The notes under the pieces were generated by a model, which was given only the letters and a program-made list of their open reading frames with translations, was not told the origin of the DNA and did not search any database. A program made the position numbers and the translations under genes. Positions 15,145-23,911 of a stretch of DNA of 39,009 nt are shown here, piece after piece (position 1 is the first letter of the stretch; each line of letters begins with the position of its first letter). The stretch comes from Microbacterium paulum (GTDB lineage Bacteria > Actinomycetota > Actinomycetes > Actinomycetales > Microbacteriaceae), in contig NZ_JAAGRY010000028.1 of assembly GCF_015707995.1 (NCBI RefSeq), positions 1-39,009 on the forward strand, given 5' to 3'.

Positions 15145-15156
15145 GCGCTCAGCGTA
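15145..15156 (-). promoter_or_regulatory. leaderless promoter (-10) of the DUF4287/ABC operon
   Basis: TACGCT on the minus strand (15156-15151) followed by six bases and the ATG at 15144. No Shine-Dalgarno. Confidence 0.45.
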
Positions 15157-15163
15157 GGCCCGG

Positions 15164-16237
15164 TCACCAGCGGTTGTGCACGTCTTCGGCGAATCCGACG
15201 AGCTCCGCGAAGCCGACCTCGTGGCGCACCTGGTCGGCGCCCGTCCACGCGAACGTGCCCGACCACTCGCCGAAGCACTGGTCGGTGCGCGACGCGAACA
15301 CGCCGAGGTCGGTCTTGGATCGTTTGTCGTAGAAGGGCGTGAACTTGGCATCCAACCCACCGCCGGTCACCCGCCACGGCCGCAGCGGCGCGGCGAGGTC
15401 GTAGCGCCACTCGACCGGCGTCGAGATCTTGTGCAGCACCCCGGCGACGACCACGCCGTTCTCGGTCGAGCCGGTTCCGTCGGTCCAGCGGCCGCCGACC
15501 TGCAGGCCGATGCCGCGGCCGTCGGCGAGGGTGCCCGACGCGGCGCCCCAGTTCCAGGCGACGTCGTAGGGCCAGCGCCCGCGGCCGTGGTCGAGCACGG
15601 CCCACGATCCGCTCGGTACGTCGTGCCGCACCCCGTCGGTCGTGAGGGTGCCCGTCGCCGGCAGCGCGACGTCTTTCACCGTGTACTGGAACCGGCGCGC
15701 CGACCACGGCACGACGACGGCCAGGCAGTCGTGCTGCGGCGGGCGGGTCACGGTGATGTCGAACGAGGCACCCGGGATCGCCGCGTGCAGACGCCACACC
15801 TCGCCGTCGCCGGCGGGGGTGACCGTGATCGCGAGGTCTTTCGCGTGCGCGATGGCGATGCCGCCGCCGAGCGAGCCGGGCAGCACCACGTCACGCGCGG
15901 GGACGACCGTCGCCCCGTGCCCCCACGTGCGCTCGGTGGCGCGCTCGAAGATCCACACCTCGTGCACCGCCGCATAGTCGAGCGACGAGATCGTCAGGGC
16001 CATGATGTGCGTGGGGGTGATGACGTTCCAGTACTCCCAGCGCTTGTTGCGCCCCCAGCCGCGGCGCCCGGCGATGCCCGAGGTGTCGACGAGCGGCGAG
16101 CGCACGAAGCCGACCGCCGCCGGGTTCAGCCTCCCGTTCGGCAGTGTCAGCGAGACGGGCGCAGTCAGCTCGCGCTCGCGCGCTGCGGGCGCGGGCGGCG
16201 GTTCTGCGGGCGCGACGGACGGGTCGGGGGCGGTCAT
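15164..16237 (-). CDS. DUF2804 family protein
   Basis: 357 aa. Conserved-looking blocks include GRRGWGRNKRWEYWNVITP, SLDYAAVHEVWIFERAT, SWAVLDHGRGRWPYDVAWNWG and GVVVAGVLHKISTP. These match the DUF2804 pattern, a lipocalin/hydroxyneurosporene-synthase-like beta fold. No signal peptide. ATG 16237 is preferred over 16243 because AAGGA lies five bases upstream of it. Function unknown. It ends 19 bases before the DUF4287 start, but that gene has its own promoter. A large stem-loop (16299-16360) lies upstream. Confidence 0.85.
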   Translation of the reverse strand: MTAPDPSVAPAEPPPAPAARERELTAPVSLTLPNGRLNPAAVGFVRSPLVDTSGIAGRRGWGRNKRWEYWNVITPTHIMALTISSLDYAAVHEVWIFERATERTWGHGATVVPARDVVLPGSLGGGIAIAHAKDLAITVTPAGDGEVWRLHAAIPGASFDITVTRPPQHDCLAVVVPWSARRFQYTVKDVALPATGTLTTDGVRHDVPSGSWAVLDHGRGRWPYDVAWNWGAASGTLADGRGIGLQVGGRWTDGTGSTENGVVVAGVLHKISTPVEWRYDLAAPLRPWRVTGGGLDAKFTPFYDKRSKTDLGVFASRTDQCFGEWSGTFAWTGADQVRHEVGFAELVGFAEDVHNRW

Positions 16238-16298
16238 CGGCATCCTTGCTGACGGCTCGGTTCGGGTGACCCGAGTCTAGCGATCTGTCGACCACGCG

Positions 16299-16360
16299 GG
16301 TTTTGTCGGCGCGTGTGGTTGTCACCGCGCCGCGAAAGCGCAACACGCGCCGACGAAACC
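16299..16360. repeat. 62-base stem-loop, REP- or MITE-like
   Basis: The 12-bp arm GTCGGCGCGTGT (16305-16316) pairs with ACACGCGCCGAC (16343-16354). Pairing continues outward through GTTTT/GAAAC with one G-U pair, giving about 18 bp, with a 26-base loop. It sits between the divergent DUF2804 gene and the endonuclease-like pseudogene. Too long for a normal operator and with no U-run. Confidence 0.6.
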
Positions 16361-16452
16361 GGGCAACGCAGCCTCCTCCCCAGGTGCGCAGAGCAAGGAG
16401 GTGTCCACAGATAGGGGGTAGGAGGCTCTGAGGGCGCCGCGGAGCGAGCACA

Positions 16453-17438
16453 GTGACGGGATGCCTCGAACGGCCTCGCCCGCTCCCCGCTCACCTGGGC
16501 ACGGCCTTCACGTGCGCCGATGCGATGGCCGACGGCGTCACCTCGGGCCGCTTGCGCGGCCGTGACCTGGAGCGCCCGTTCCGCGGCGCGCGGCTACTAC
16601 CCACCGGAGCCCTTCTCGACGACGGGCCGCTCGCAATCGATCGGCGAAAGCGCGACCGGGTGCGCCTGCGCGCGGCGGCGGCCCGAGGCATCCTCACCCC
16701 TCATTCTGCTCTTGCGGGGCTCACCGCGGCGGCCATATGGGGCGCGCCGCTGCCTGACGAGTTCGACCCCGACGATGATCTGTGCCTCATCACCCCGCAC
16801 CCGCATCGCGCCCCGCGAGGGCGCGGCGTGCGCGGTCGCGAAGTGCGAAGCCACCTGTTCTCCACCGAGGAGCGCGACGGCCTGCGTGGGACCAGCCCCG
16901 CCTCGACGTGGGCGCTTCTCCGCGGCGAGCTGTCGTCGCGATGGCTGACCATCATCGGCGATCATCTGGTGCGCATCCCCGCTCAGACCGCGGCGCGGCT
17001 CAGCCGCACCTTCAGCTCGCCAGCCCGCAGCTGCTCGAGCGCGCCTTGCGGGAGCCCGGACGACGGCACCGAGCGGGGCTCGAAGCGGCGTTCGCCGGCA
17101 TCCGCGTCGGGAGCGCATCGCGTCTCGAGACCGAATACAGGTTGGATGCCGCGGCCGCAGGCTTGCCCGAGCTCGAACTCGACGTCGAGATCCGCAATGC
17201 GTTGGGGCGCCTGCTCGGCATCGCCGACGGCGTGTACGCACGCTTTGGAATCATCGTCGATATCGAGGGCGACCATCATCGCACGAGCCGCGCGCAGTGG
17301 AATCGCGATATCGACCGGTTCGCCGCGTTCGCCGCGCAGGGGTGGGAGGTGATCCGCCTCACGGGTGCGCGGGTGCGCGGAGGAACGGCGGTAGCCGTCG
17401 TCGCGAGGGCCCTGCGCCGACACGGCTGGCCCGGATGA
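16453..17438 (+). pseudogene. frameshifted endonuclease-like (DUF559/Vsr-like) gene
   Basis: The first part, from GTG 16453, is read in one frame (PLPAHLGTAFTCADAMADGVTSGRL...LSSRWLTIIGDHLVRIP) with an AbiEi-like N-terminal look. After the CCCC run at 16977-16980 the homologous continuation lies in another frame (SPQLLERALREPGRRHRAG, ELELDVEIRNALGRLLGIAD, IIVDIEGDHHRTSRAQWNRDIDRFAAFAAQGW, VIRL), ending at 17438. The second part has the acidic and lysine/histidine pattern of a restriction-endonuclease-like fold (D-E-G-D-H-H-R, then W-x-RD). Loss of one C in the run explains the shift. It could be a real pseudogene, phase variation or a sequencing error. Intact, it would be about 330 aa. Confidence 0.75.
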
Positions 17439-17508
17439 GCGCGGATGCCTGTCTGCCTGGCATTCTGTCGGCGCAAGCGGTCGCTACGCCGGGCGGTGAG
17501 AGCATCGA

Positions 17509-17526
17509 GCGCCGACATCTCGGCGC
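17509..17526. terminator. weak hairpin between convergent genes
   Basis: GCGCCGA (17509-17515) and TCGGCGC (17520-17526) form a 7-bp stem with a four-base loop, between the pseudogene and sdaA, which converge. There is no U-run, so termination is only possible. Confidence 0.3.
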
Positions 17527-17568
17527 ACGGCGCCATGATCAGGCACGGGCGACGCCACCGCCCCACCC

Positions 17569-19107
17569 TCAGCACTCGATGACGTTGACGGCGAGGCCGC
17601 CTTCGCTCGTCTCTTTGTACTTGTGCGACATGTCGATGCCGGTCTGGCGCATCGTCTCGACCACGGCGTCGAGCGAGACGTAGTGCTCGCCGTCGCCGCG
17701 CAGGGCCAGGCGCGCGGCGGTCACGGCGGTCGAGGCCGCGATCGCGTTCCGCTCGATGCACGGGATCTGCACGAGCCCGCCCACGGGGTCGCACGTGAGG
17801 CCGAGGTGGTGTTCCATCGCGATCTCGGCGGCGTTCTCGATCTGGCGGTTCGTGCCGCCCATCACGGCGGTCAGGCCCGCGGCGGCCATCGCGCACGCCG
17901 ACCCGACCTCGGCTTGGCATCCGCCCTCGGCGCCCGAGATCGAGGCGTTCGCCTTGAAGAGCGAGCCGAGCGCGGTCGCGGTGAGCAGAAAGCGACGGAT
18001 GCCACGGCGCCGGTTCGCATCGGCGACATCCGCCGTCACGGCTTCGGGGCCCAGCGCCGCCGCCCCGGCAGCGTCGGGCGGGCTCGGGTGCAGCCCGAGG
18101 AGCGCCGACCCGACGAGCTCACCGTAGGGCGTGACCGCGTTCTCGGCGCCGAGGCCCGAGTCGGCGAGAAAGCGCCACCAGTACATCGCGACGGCGGGCA
18201 GGATGCCGGCCGCACCATTCGTGGGCGCCGTGACGACACGCCCGCCGGCCGCGTTCTCTTCGTTGACGGCGAGCGCGAACGCGCCGAGCCATTCGCCGGG
18301 CAGCTCGCGCCCGCCGCCCGCCTCGGCCTGTTCGAGCTGCTCGCGGATGAGCCCGGCCCGCCGCTTGACCTTGAGCATGCCGGGGAGCACGCCGCCGGCG
18401 TGCAGCCCCGCGTCGACGCACGCCGACATGGCATCCCAGATCGCATCGAGCCCCGCGGCGATCTCGTCTTCACCGCGCAGCGCCTCTTCGTTCCGCCGCG
18501 CGACTTCGGCGATCGTCAGCCCGTGTTCGTCGCACAGCTCGATGAGTTCGGCGGCGTTCGAGAAGCGGAAGGGAAAGGCATCCACGGCGCGCGGACGGGC
18601 ATCGGATGCCACGGCGTCGCTCTCGCGGCGGATGAAGCCCCCGCCGATCGAGTAATACGTCTCTTCGAAAAGCACCCCGCCCGCCGGGTCGTGCGCGCGA
18701 AGCGTCATCGCGTTCGGGTGGCCGGGCAGGCGCGTGCGCGGGGCGAACTCGATGTCGGCCCGGGCGAACGGCACGGGTACCGCGCCGTCGACGAGGAGCG
18801 TGTCGCCGTCGGTCCAGTCGGTCCAGGCGCGGCGCACGATCGCGGGATCGACCGTTTCGGGGTCGTGCCCCTGCAGCCCGGCGACGACGGCGTCGGGCGT
18901 GCCGTGGCCGATACCCGTGGCGCCGAGCGAGCCGTAAAGCACGCACGTGATGCGAGCCACCGGGCCGAGAGCGCCGCCCGAGGTCGTCTCGAGGGCGATG
19001 GCGCGGCGCGCGAAATCGCGGGCCGCCCGCAGCGGACCGACCGTGTGGGAGCTCGAGGGGCCTACTCCGATGGAGAACAGCTCGAACGCCGAGACGTACG
19101 CACTCAC
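17569..19107 (-). CDS. sdaA: L-serine dehydratase (4Fe-4S), single-chain
   Basis: 512 aa. Both the N-terminal beta domain (SAFELFSIGVGPSSSHTVGPLRAA) and the C-terminal alpha domain are present in one chain. Cysteines for the iron-sulfur cluster occur in GGCQAEVGSACAMAAAG and LTCDPVGGLVQIPCIERN. The chain ends NVIEC, the C-terminal cysteine that in type 2 enzymes can enter the active site. It converts L-serine to pyruvate and ammonia in the cytosol. Slightly longer than the usual 450-480 aa; the extra length seems to lie around residues 165-190 (ESDAVASDARPRAVDAF). GTG 19107 fits a leaderless promoter. It is divergent from the amylosucrase gene. Confidence 0.95.
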   Translation of the reverse strand: MSAYVSAFELFSIGVGPSSSHTVGPLRAARDFARRAIALETTSGGALGPVARITCVLYGSLGATGIGHGTPDAVVAGLQGHDPETVDPAIVRRAWTDWTDGDTLLVDGAVPVPFARADIEFAPRTRLPGHPNAMTLRAHDPAGGVLFEETYYSIGGGFIRRESDAVASDARPRAVDAFPFRFSNAAELIELCDEHGLTIAEVARRNEEALRGEDEIAAGLDAIWDAMSACVDAGLHAGGVLPGMLKVKRRAGLIREQLEQAEAGGGRELPGEWLGAFALAVNEENAAGGRVVTAPTNGAAGILPAVAMYWWRFLADSGLGAENAVTPYGELVGSALLGLHPSPPDAAGAAALGPEAVTADVADANRRRGIRRFLLTATALGSLFKANASISGAEGGCQAEVGSACAMAAAGLTAVMGGTNRQIENAAEIAMEHHLGLTCDPVGGLVQIPCIERNAIAASTAVTAARLALRGDGEHYVSLDAVVETMRQTGIDMSHKYKETSEGGLAVNVIEC

Positions 19108-19119
19108 CCCCTGAGCCTA
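19108..19119 (-). promoter_or_regulatory. leaderless promoter (-10) of sdaA
   Basis: TAGGCT on the minus strand (19119-19114), six bases, then GTG at 19107; no Shine-Dalgarno sequence. Confidence 0.45.
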
Positions 19120-19202
19120 CGCCGCGGCGAGCGCCTGGTGCCCGTTTGCAGAGCCCGGCCCTAGGCTGAGACACAGGCCAGCGACAGGCGGAAGGAGCCC
19201 TC

Positions 19203-21092
19203 ATGACCGCACTGACCTCGCTCGAGATCGACCGCGTCGCGGCGCTCGATGCCGCCAAGGCTGCGGGGCGCGTCGACGATGCATTCCTCGCCCGATTCGA
19301 CGTCCAGTTCCCCCGACTGCACGGCTTCTTCGCCGAGCTCTACGGCGCGCGCCCCGATGGGCAGCAGCAGCTCGCCGAGACGGTGGCCGCGGCATCCACC
19401 GCATGGAACACGCGGCCCCTCGAGCTGAAGGTGCGCGACGCGCAGCGCGAGGCGGAGCCCGGCTGGTTCGAGTCGGAGCGGATGCTGGGCGGCGTCTGCT
19501 ACGTCGACCGGTATGCGGGCAACCTCGAAGGCATCCGCGAGCAGATCCCGTACTTCCGCGAGCTGGGGCTCACCTACCTGCACCTCATGCCGCTGTTCGA
19601 CGCGCCCGAGGGCGACAACGACGGCGGCTACGCGGTGTCGAGCTATCGCCGCGTGAACCCGAGCCTCGGCACGATGGCGCAGCTGACCGAACTCGCGGCC
19701 GACCTGCGTACGGCGGGCATCTCGCTCGTTCTCGACTTCATCTTCAACCACACGAGCAACGAGCACGAGTGGGCGCAGAAGGCGGTCGCGGGCGAAGACG
19801 GGTTCGAGGATTTCTACCTGATCTTCCCCGATCGCGAGATGCCGGATGCCTACGAGCTGACCACGCGCGAGATCTTTCCCGACGACCACCCGGGCTCGTT
19901 CGTGCAGCTCGAGGACGGCCGCTGGATCTGGTCGACGTTCTACCACTACCAATGGGACCTCAACTACGCGAACCCCGCGGTGTTCCGTGCGATGGCCGGG
20001 GAGATGCTGTTCCTCGCGAACCAGGGCGTCGAAGTGCTGCGGATGGACGCGGTCGCGTTCATCTGGAAGAGGCTCGGCACCTCGTGCGAGTCGCTGCCCG
20101 AGGCGCACCTGCTTCTTCGGGCGTTCAACGCGGTGCTCGCCCTCGCCGCCCCCGGCATGGTGTTCAAGTCGGAGGCCATCGTGCACCCCGACGAGGTCGT
20201 GACCTACATCTCGCCCGGCGAGTGCCAGCTGTCGTACAACCCGCTGCAGATGGCGCTCACCTGGGAGGCCCTCGCGACGCGCGACGGGCGCCTGCTGCAA
20301 GACGCCCTGGAGCACCGCCACGCCCTGCCCGAAGGCACGGCGTGGGTGAATTACGTGCGTTCGCACGACGACGTCGGGTGGACCTTCGCCGATGAGGATG
20401 CCGGGGCGCTCGGCATCGACGCATTCGGGCACCGGCAGTTCTTGAACCGCTTCTACACGGGGCGTCACGACGGCTCGTTCGCGCGCGGGGTGGCCTTTCA
20501 AGAGAACCCCGCCACCGGTGACGCGCGCGTCACCGGCACGACGGCCTCGCTCGCCGGCATCGAGGCGGGCGACCCGGCCGGCGAAGACCGTGTCGTGCTG
20601 GCGCACGCCCTGGCGCTGTCGACGGGTGGCATCCCGCTCCTCTACCTCGGCGACGAGGTCGCACAGCTCAACGACTATTCGTACACCGACGACCCGCTGC
20701 GCCGGGGCGACAGCCGATGGGTGCACCGCGGCAACCGGCCGCGCGACCGCTACGCGCTGCGCGACGACGTGACGACGCCCTCGGGGCGGGTGTTCCGGCG
20801 GCTGACGAAGCTCGTCTCGGTGCGTCAGCAGTCGCCCGAGTTCGCCGGCAACGCGCTGATCGGGTTCCGCACGCCGCATCCGTCCGTCGTCGGGTACCAG
20901 CGGCCGGGGGCGGATGCCACGGTGCTGGTGCTGGCGAACGTCGGCGACGCCGAGGTGCAGATCGACCAGCTCACCCTCTCGGGCTTCGAGCGCGAGGCAT
21001 TCGACCTCGTGCACGACAGCGACATCGATCTGGCCGACGGGATTGTGCTGCGCCCGCACGGTTTCGTGTGGCTGCGGGTCACTCCGCTGTAG
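19203..21092 (+). CDS. amylosucrase-type GH13 glucosyltransferase
   Basis: 629 aa, close to the length of Neisseria amylosucrase. The N-terminal helical domain (1-90) precedes a (beta/alpha)8 barrel. Active-site motifs: DNDGGYAVSSYRRVNPSLGT, DFIFNHTSNEHEWA, nucleophile D282 (LRMDAVAF), acid/base E324 (FKSEAI) and H388-D389 (VRSHDDVGW). LGDEVAQLNDY...DSRWVHR resembles the stretch bearing the sucrose-binding arginine of amylosucrases. It should split sucrose and either extend an alpha-glucan or hydrolyse it; sucrose hydrolase is the main alternative. No signal peptide, so cytosolic. ATG 19203 has GGAAGGAG well placed upstream. Its 3' end overlaps the convergent MarR gene by 14 bp. Confidence 0.88.
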   Translation: MTALTSLEIDRVAALDAAKAAGRVDDAFLARFDVQFPRLHGFFAELYGARPDGQQQLAETVAAASTAWNTRPLELKVRDAQREAEPGWFESERMLGGVCYVDRYAGNLEGIREQIPYFRELGLTYLHLMPLFDAPEGDNDGGYAVSSYRRVNPSLGTMAQLTELAADLRTAGISLVLDFIFNHTSNEHEWAQKAVAGEDGFEDFYLIFPDREMPDAYELTTREIFPDDHPGSFVQLEDGRWIWSTFYHYQWDLNYANPAVFRAMAGEMLFLANQGVEVLRMDAVAFIWKRLGTSCESLPEAHLLLRAFNAVLALAAPGMVFKSEAIVHPDEVVTYISPGECQLSYNPLQMALTWEALATRDGRLLQDALEHRHALPEGTAWVNYVRSHDDVGWTFADEDAGALGIDAFGHRQFLNRFYTGRHDGSFARGVAFQENPATGDARVTGTTASLAGIEAGDPAGEDRVVLAHALALSTGGIPLLYLGDEVAQLNDYSYTDDPLRRGDSRWVHRGNRPRDRYALRDDVTTPSGRVFRRLTKLVSVRQQSPEFAGNALIGFRTPHPSVVGYQRPGADATVLVLANVGDAEVQIDQLTLSGFEREAFDLVHDSDIDLADGIVLRPHGFVWLRVTPL

Positions 21093-21657
21093 GGACGGGA
21101 GCCGGGACGGGGGCCGCTGCGGGGGACTCGACAACGTCCGGCGTTGCGGTCGCGCTGGCGGCGAGCCTTCCCGTGCGCGGGCGGCTGGCGGCCATGCGGC
21201 CGTCGGGGTCGATGCGCGCGAGCACGGCGGCGGCGATCTCGCGCAGCTGCTCGCGCTGACGGTCATCGAGCGCGTCGAGCACGAGGCCGCGCACGGTCGC
21301 GACGTGACCCGGTGTCGCCTGCAGCACGACGCGGCGCCCCTCGGGCGTGATGACGACGTCGACGCCGCGGGCGTCGGCGGCGTTCGGTTCGCGCGCGACG
21401 AGCCCGCGCCGTTCGAGGCGGCTGACGACGTGCGAGAGGCGCGGCATGGTCGCGTTCGTCATCGACGCGAGCTGCTTCATCTGCAGGCGGTGGCCGGGGG
21501 CGTTCGTGAGCACCGACAGGGCGAAGTAGTCGAAGTGGGTGAGGTCGGCGTCGCGCAGCAGCTGTGCGTCGAGCTCGCGCGGTAGCAGTTCGAGGAGGGC
21601 TGCGACCGGGATCCAGGTGTCCAGCTCGTCGTCGGTGTAGAACCGGGTGGCATCCAT
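21079..21657 (-). CDS. MarR-family transcriptional regulator
   Basis: 192 aa. Winged helix: LTHFDYFALSVLTNAPGHRLQMKQLASMTNATMPRLSHVVSRLERRGLV, wing REPNAADARGVDVVITPEGRR, then a dimerisation helix and a disordered Ala/Pro-rich tail of about 40 residues. It is divergent from an NADP-oxidoreductase-like gene, and two 19-bp direct repeats lie between them (21673-21722), so it most likely represses both. ATG 21657 fits a leaderless promoter. MarR proteins next to redox enzymes often sense phenolics or oxidants; the ligand here is unknown. Confidence 0.9.
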   Translation of the reverse strand: MDATRFYTDDELDTWIPVAALLELLPRELDAQLLRDADLTHFDYFALSVLTNAPGHRLQMKQLASMTNATMPRLSHVVSRLERRGLVAREPNAADARGVDVVITPEGRRVVLQATPGHVATVRGLVLDALDDRQREQLREIAAAVLARIDPDGRMAASRPRTGRLAASATATPDVVESPAAAPVPAPVPTAE

Positions 21658-21669
21658 TCGACCAGTCTA
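21658..21669 (-). promoter_or_regulatory. leaderless promoter (-10) of the MarR gene
   Basis: TAGACT on the minus strand (21669-21664), six bases, then ATG at 21657. The first operator copy starts four bases upstream of the -10 box, ideal for repression. Confidence 0.45.
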
Positions 21670-21672
21670 GGA

Positions 21673-21722
21673 ATAGTTGTCGCAACAAACAGGTTGTGCT
21701 CCGATAGTTGCAGGTACAAACA
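21673..21722. promoter_or_regulatory. two tandem MarR operator-like sites
   Basis: Copies at 21673-21691 and 21704-21722 both read ATAGTTG-N5-ACAAACA and match at 15 of 19 positions. They are 31 bp apart, about three helical turns. Within the first copy GTTG-TCG-CAAC is a dyad. Their position between the divergent MarR and reductase genes makes them the probable regulator-binding sites. Confidence 0.6.
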
Positions 21723-21751
21723 TCCTGCTCTCCTCTTCGAAAGGACGGGTC

Positions 21752-22327
21752 ATGACCACCATCACCATCTTCGGAAACGGCACCATGGGCCAGGCGATCG
21801 CCGGTGTGCTCGCGCGTGGCGGCGCCGACATCCAGCACATCGGCAGCGCCGATACCTCGACGCAGATCGCCGGCGACATCGTCGCGCTCGCCGTGCCCTA
21901 CCCGGCGCTCGCGGTCATCGCCGACACCTACGGCGACCAGCTCGCCGGCAAGACGGTGGTCGACATCACCAACCCGCTCGACTTCGCCACCTTCGACGCC
22001 CTCGTCGTGCCGGTCGGCAGCTCGGCGGCGGCAGAGCTGCAGGCGCGCCTGCCCGAGGCGCGCGTGCTGAAGGCGTTCAACACGAACTTCGCCGCGACCC
22101 TGGCATCCGGCACCGTCGGCGGCGCACCGACCACCGTGCTCGTCGCCGGTGACGACGCCGACGCCAAGGCCGCCCTCGTCGCGGCGGTGCAGGCCGGTGG
22201 GCTGAAGGCGGTGGATGCCGGGTCGCTGGCCCGCGCGCACGAGCTCGAGGCGCTCGGCTTCTTGCAGCTCACCCTCGCGGTGGGCGAGAAGATCGGCTGG
22301 ACGGGCGGGTTCGCACTCGCGGACTGA
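21752..22327 (+). CDS. NADPH-dependent F420-reductase-like (Rossmann) protein
   Basis: 191 aa. N-terminal dinucleotide-binding motif TITIFGNGTMGQAIAGVLARGG, followed by IVALAVPYPALAVIADTYGDQLAGKTVVDITNP, typical of the NADP_Rossmann/F420-dependent NADP reductase family, and ARVLKAFNTNFAATLASG. It is a short form lacking a large C-terminal domain, as usual for this family. AAAGGA lies upstream of ATG 21752. It is under the control region shared with the MarR gene and followed by a strong terminator, so it is a single-gene unit. Substrate unknown: flavin or F420 are family possibilities. Confidence 0.85.
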   Translation: MTTITIFGNGTMGQAIAGVLARGGADIQHIGSADTSTQIAGDIVALAVPYPALAVIADTYGDQLAGKTVVDITNPLDFATFDALVVPVGSSAAAELQARLPEARVLKAFNTNFAATLASGTVGGAPTTVLVAGDDADAKAALVAAVQAGGLKAVDAGSLARAHELEALGFLQLTLAVGEKIGWTGGFALAD

Positions 22328-22345
22328 CCTCTCTCATGCGGTGTC

Positions 22346-22386
22346 GGGGCCGCGCGGGTGCATCTCCCTTGCACGCGCGCGGCCCC
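22346..22386 (+). terminator. strong hairpin terminator after the reductase gene
   Basis: GGGGCCGCGCG (22346-22356) pairs perfectly with CGCGCGGCCCC (22376-22386), with an inner GTGCA/TGCAC pairing; it begins 19 bases after the stop codon. Confidence 0.75.
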
Positions 22387-22442
22387 GCCGTATTGAATGA
22401 GCGCGAGGGTGGCCGCGCCGGCCCCCTGAACCGGCGACCCGG

Positions 22443-23894
22443 ATGGACGTGAGCTGCGTGGGAACCACCGTCTTCGAGCGGCTTGCGCCCGCGGCATCCG
22501 TCGTCGATCACAGCCTCGCCGGCACCCGCACGGGCGTCTTCTGGACCCACGACCTGCCGGCGTCACTGAAGCCCGACCGGCCGCCGCTGCGCGGAGTCGT
22601 GCGAGCCGATCTGGTCGTCGTCGGCGGGGGCTACACCGGGCTGTGGACGGCGCTGCTGGCGAAGCTGCGCGACCCGGGCCGGCGCGTGGTCATCGTCGAG
22701 GCGCAGCGCGTGGGCTGGGCGGCATCGGGGCGCAACGGCGGGTTCTGCGAGGCGAGCCTGACACACGGGCGCGAGAACGGTGCGCGCCGGTGGCCGCGCG
22801 AGATCGACGAGCTCGACCGGCTGGGGCTCGCGAACCTCGACGAGATCGAAGCGGCCGTGTCGTCCCTGGGTCTCGACGTGCAGTTCGAGCGCACCGGCCA
22901 GCTGGCGCCCGCGGTCGAGGACCATCAGCTCGAATGGCTCGCCGACTGGCGCGACGAGGCGGCGAACGATCCCGGCGTGGTGTGGCTCGATGAGCTGTCG
23001 ATGCGTGCGGCGGTGAACTCGCCGACGTACCTCGCCGGAGTGTGGGAGAAGCACACGAGTGCGCTCGTGCACCCCGCCCGGCTCGCCGCGGAGCTCGCCC
23101 GCGCGTGCGAAGAGCGCGGGGTGCAGATCTTCGAGCGCTCGCACGTCACGTCGCTCGACGAGGGAGTGCACGGGGTGAGGGTCGTGACGCCGGGCGGCTG
23201 GGTCGAGGCGCGGCAGGCGGTGCTGGCGACGAACGTCTTCCCGTCGCTGCTGCGACGCAACCGGCTCATGACGGTGCCGGTCTACGACTATGTCCTGATG
23301 ACCGAGCCGCTGAGCGACGCGCAGTGGGCTGAGATCGGGTGGCGCGACCGGCAGGGCATCGGCGACCTGGCGAACCAGTTCCACTACTACCGACCGACGC
23401 GCGACGGGCGGATTCTGTTCGGCGGGTACGACGCCGTCTACCACTACGGGCGCCGCGTCGATCCGCGCTACGAGAACCGGCCCGAGGCGTGGCGGCGGCT
23501 CGCGAGCCACTTCTTCACGACGTTCCCGCAACTCGAAGGGCTGCGGTTCTCGCACCAGTGGGCGGGGGCGATCGACACGTCGACGCAGTTCACGGCGTTC
23601 TTCGGCACCGCTCGCGGCGGCCGGGTGGCGTATGCGGCGGGGTTCACGGGGCTCGGCGTCGGGTCGACGCGCTTCGCGGGCAACGTGATGCTCGACCTGC
23701 TCGACCGTGCCGACACCGAGCGGACGAACCTCGAGATGGTGCGACGCCGTCCGCTGCCGTTCCCGCCGGAGCCCGCCGCCGCGATCGGCATCAACCTGAC
23801 GCGGCGGTCGCTCGACCGCGCCGACCACCGCGAGGGCCGGCGGGATCTGCTGCTGAAGACGCTGGATGCCGCGGGGTTGGGCTTCGACTCGTAG
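22443..23894 (+). CDS. FAD-dependent oxidoreductase (DAO family)
   Basis: 483 aa. FAD-binding Rossmann motif ADLVVVGGGYTGLWTALLAK (about 55-74), then E of VVIVEAQRVGWAASGRNGGFCEA, the GRNGG signature of DAO/PuuB-like enzymes. The substrate-domain stretch YDYVLMTEPLSDAQWAEIGW and the C-terminal FAD contact AYAAGFTGLGVGSTRFAGNVMLDLL are present. Probably oxidises an amine or amino acid to the imine with H2O2 release; gamma-glutamylputrescine oxidoreductase-like is the nearest family name. The start is uncertain (ATG 22443 or GTG 22461). No signal peptide. It stands alone between a terminator and a convergent lipoprotein gene. Confidence 0.88.
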   Translation: MDVSCVGTTVFERLAPAASVVDHSLAGTRTGVFWTHDLPASLKPDRPPLRGVVRADLVVVGGGYTGLWTALLAKLRDPGRRVVIVEAQRVGWAASGRNGGFCEASLTHGRENGARRWPREIDELDRLGLANLDEIEAAVSSLGLDVQFERTGQLAPAVEDHQLEWLADWRDEAANDPGVVWLDELSMRAAVNSPTYLAGVWEKHTSALVHPARLAAELARACEERGVQIFERSHVTSLDEGVHGVRVVTPGGWVEARQAVLATNVFPSLLRRNRLMTVPVYDYVLMTEPLSDAQWAEIGWRDRQGIGDLANQFHYYRPTRDGRILFGGYDAVYHYGRRVDPRYENRPEAWRRLASHFFTTFPQLEGLRFSHQWAGAIDTSTQFTAFFGTARGGRVAYAAGFTGLGVGSTRFAGNVMLDLLDRADTERTNLEMVRRRPLPFPPEPAAAIGINLTRRSLDRADHREGRRDLLLKTLDAAGLGFDS

Positions 23895-23911
23895 CCCCCG
23901 GGCGGGCGCTC

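Noticed and set aside
19161..21266. Very long minus-strand open frame opposite the amylosucrase gene
   Set aside because: Antisense frame of a G+C-rich gene; composition is Arg/His/Val-rich without domains, while the plus strand has complete GH13 motifs.
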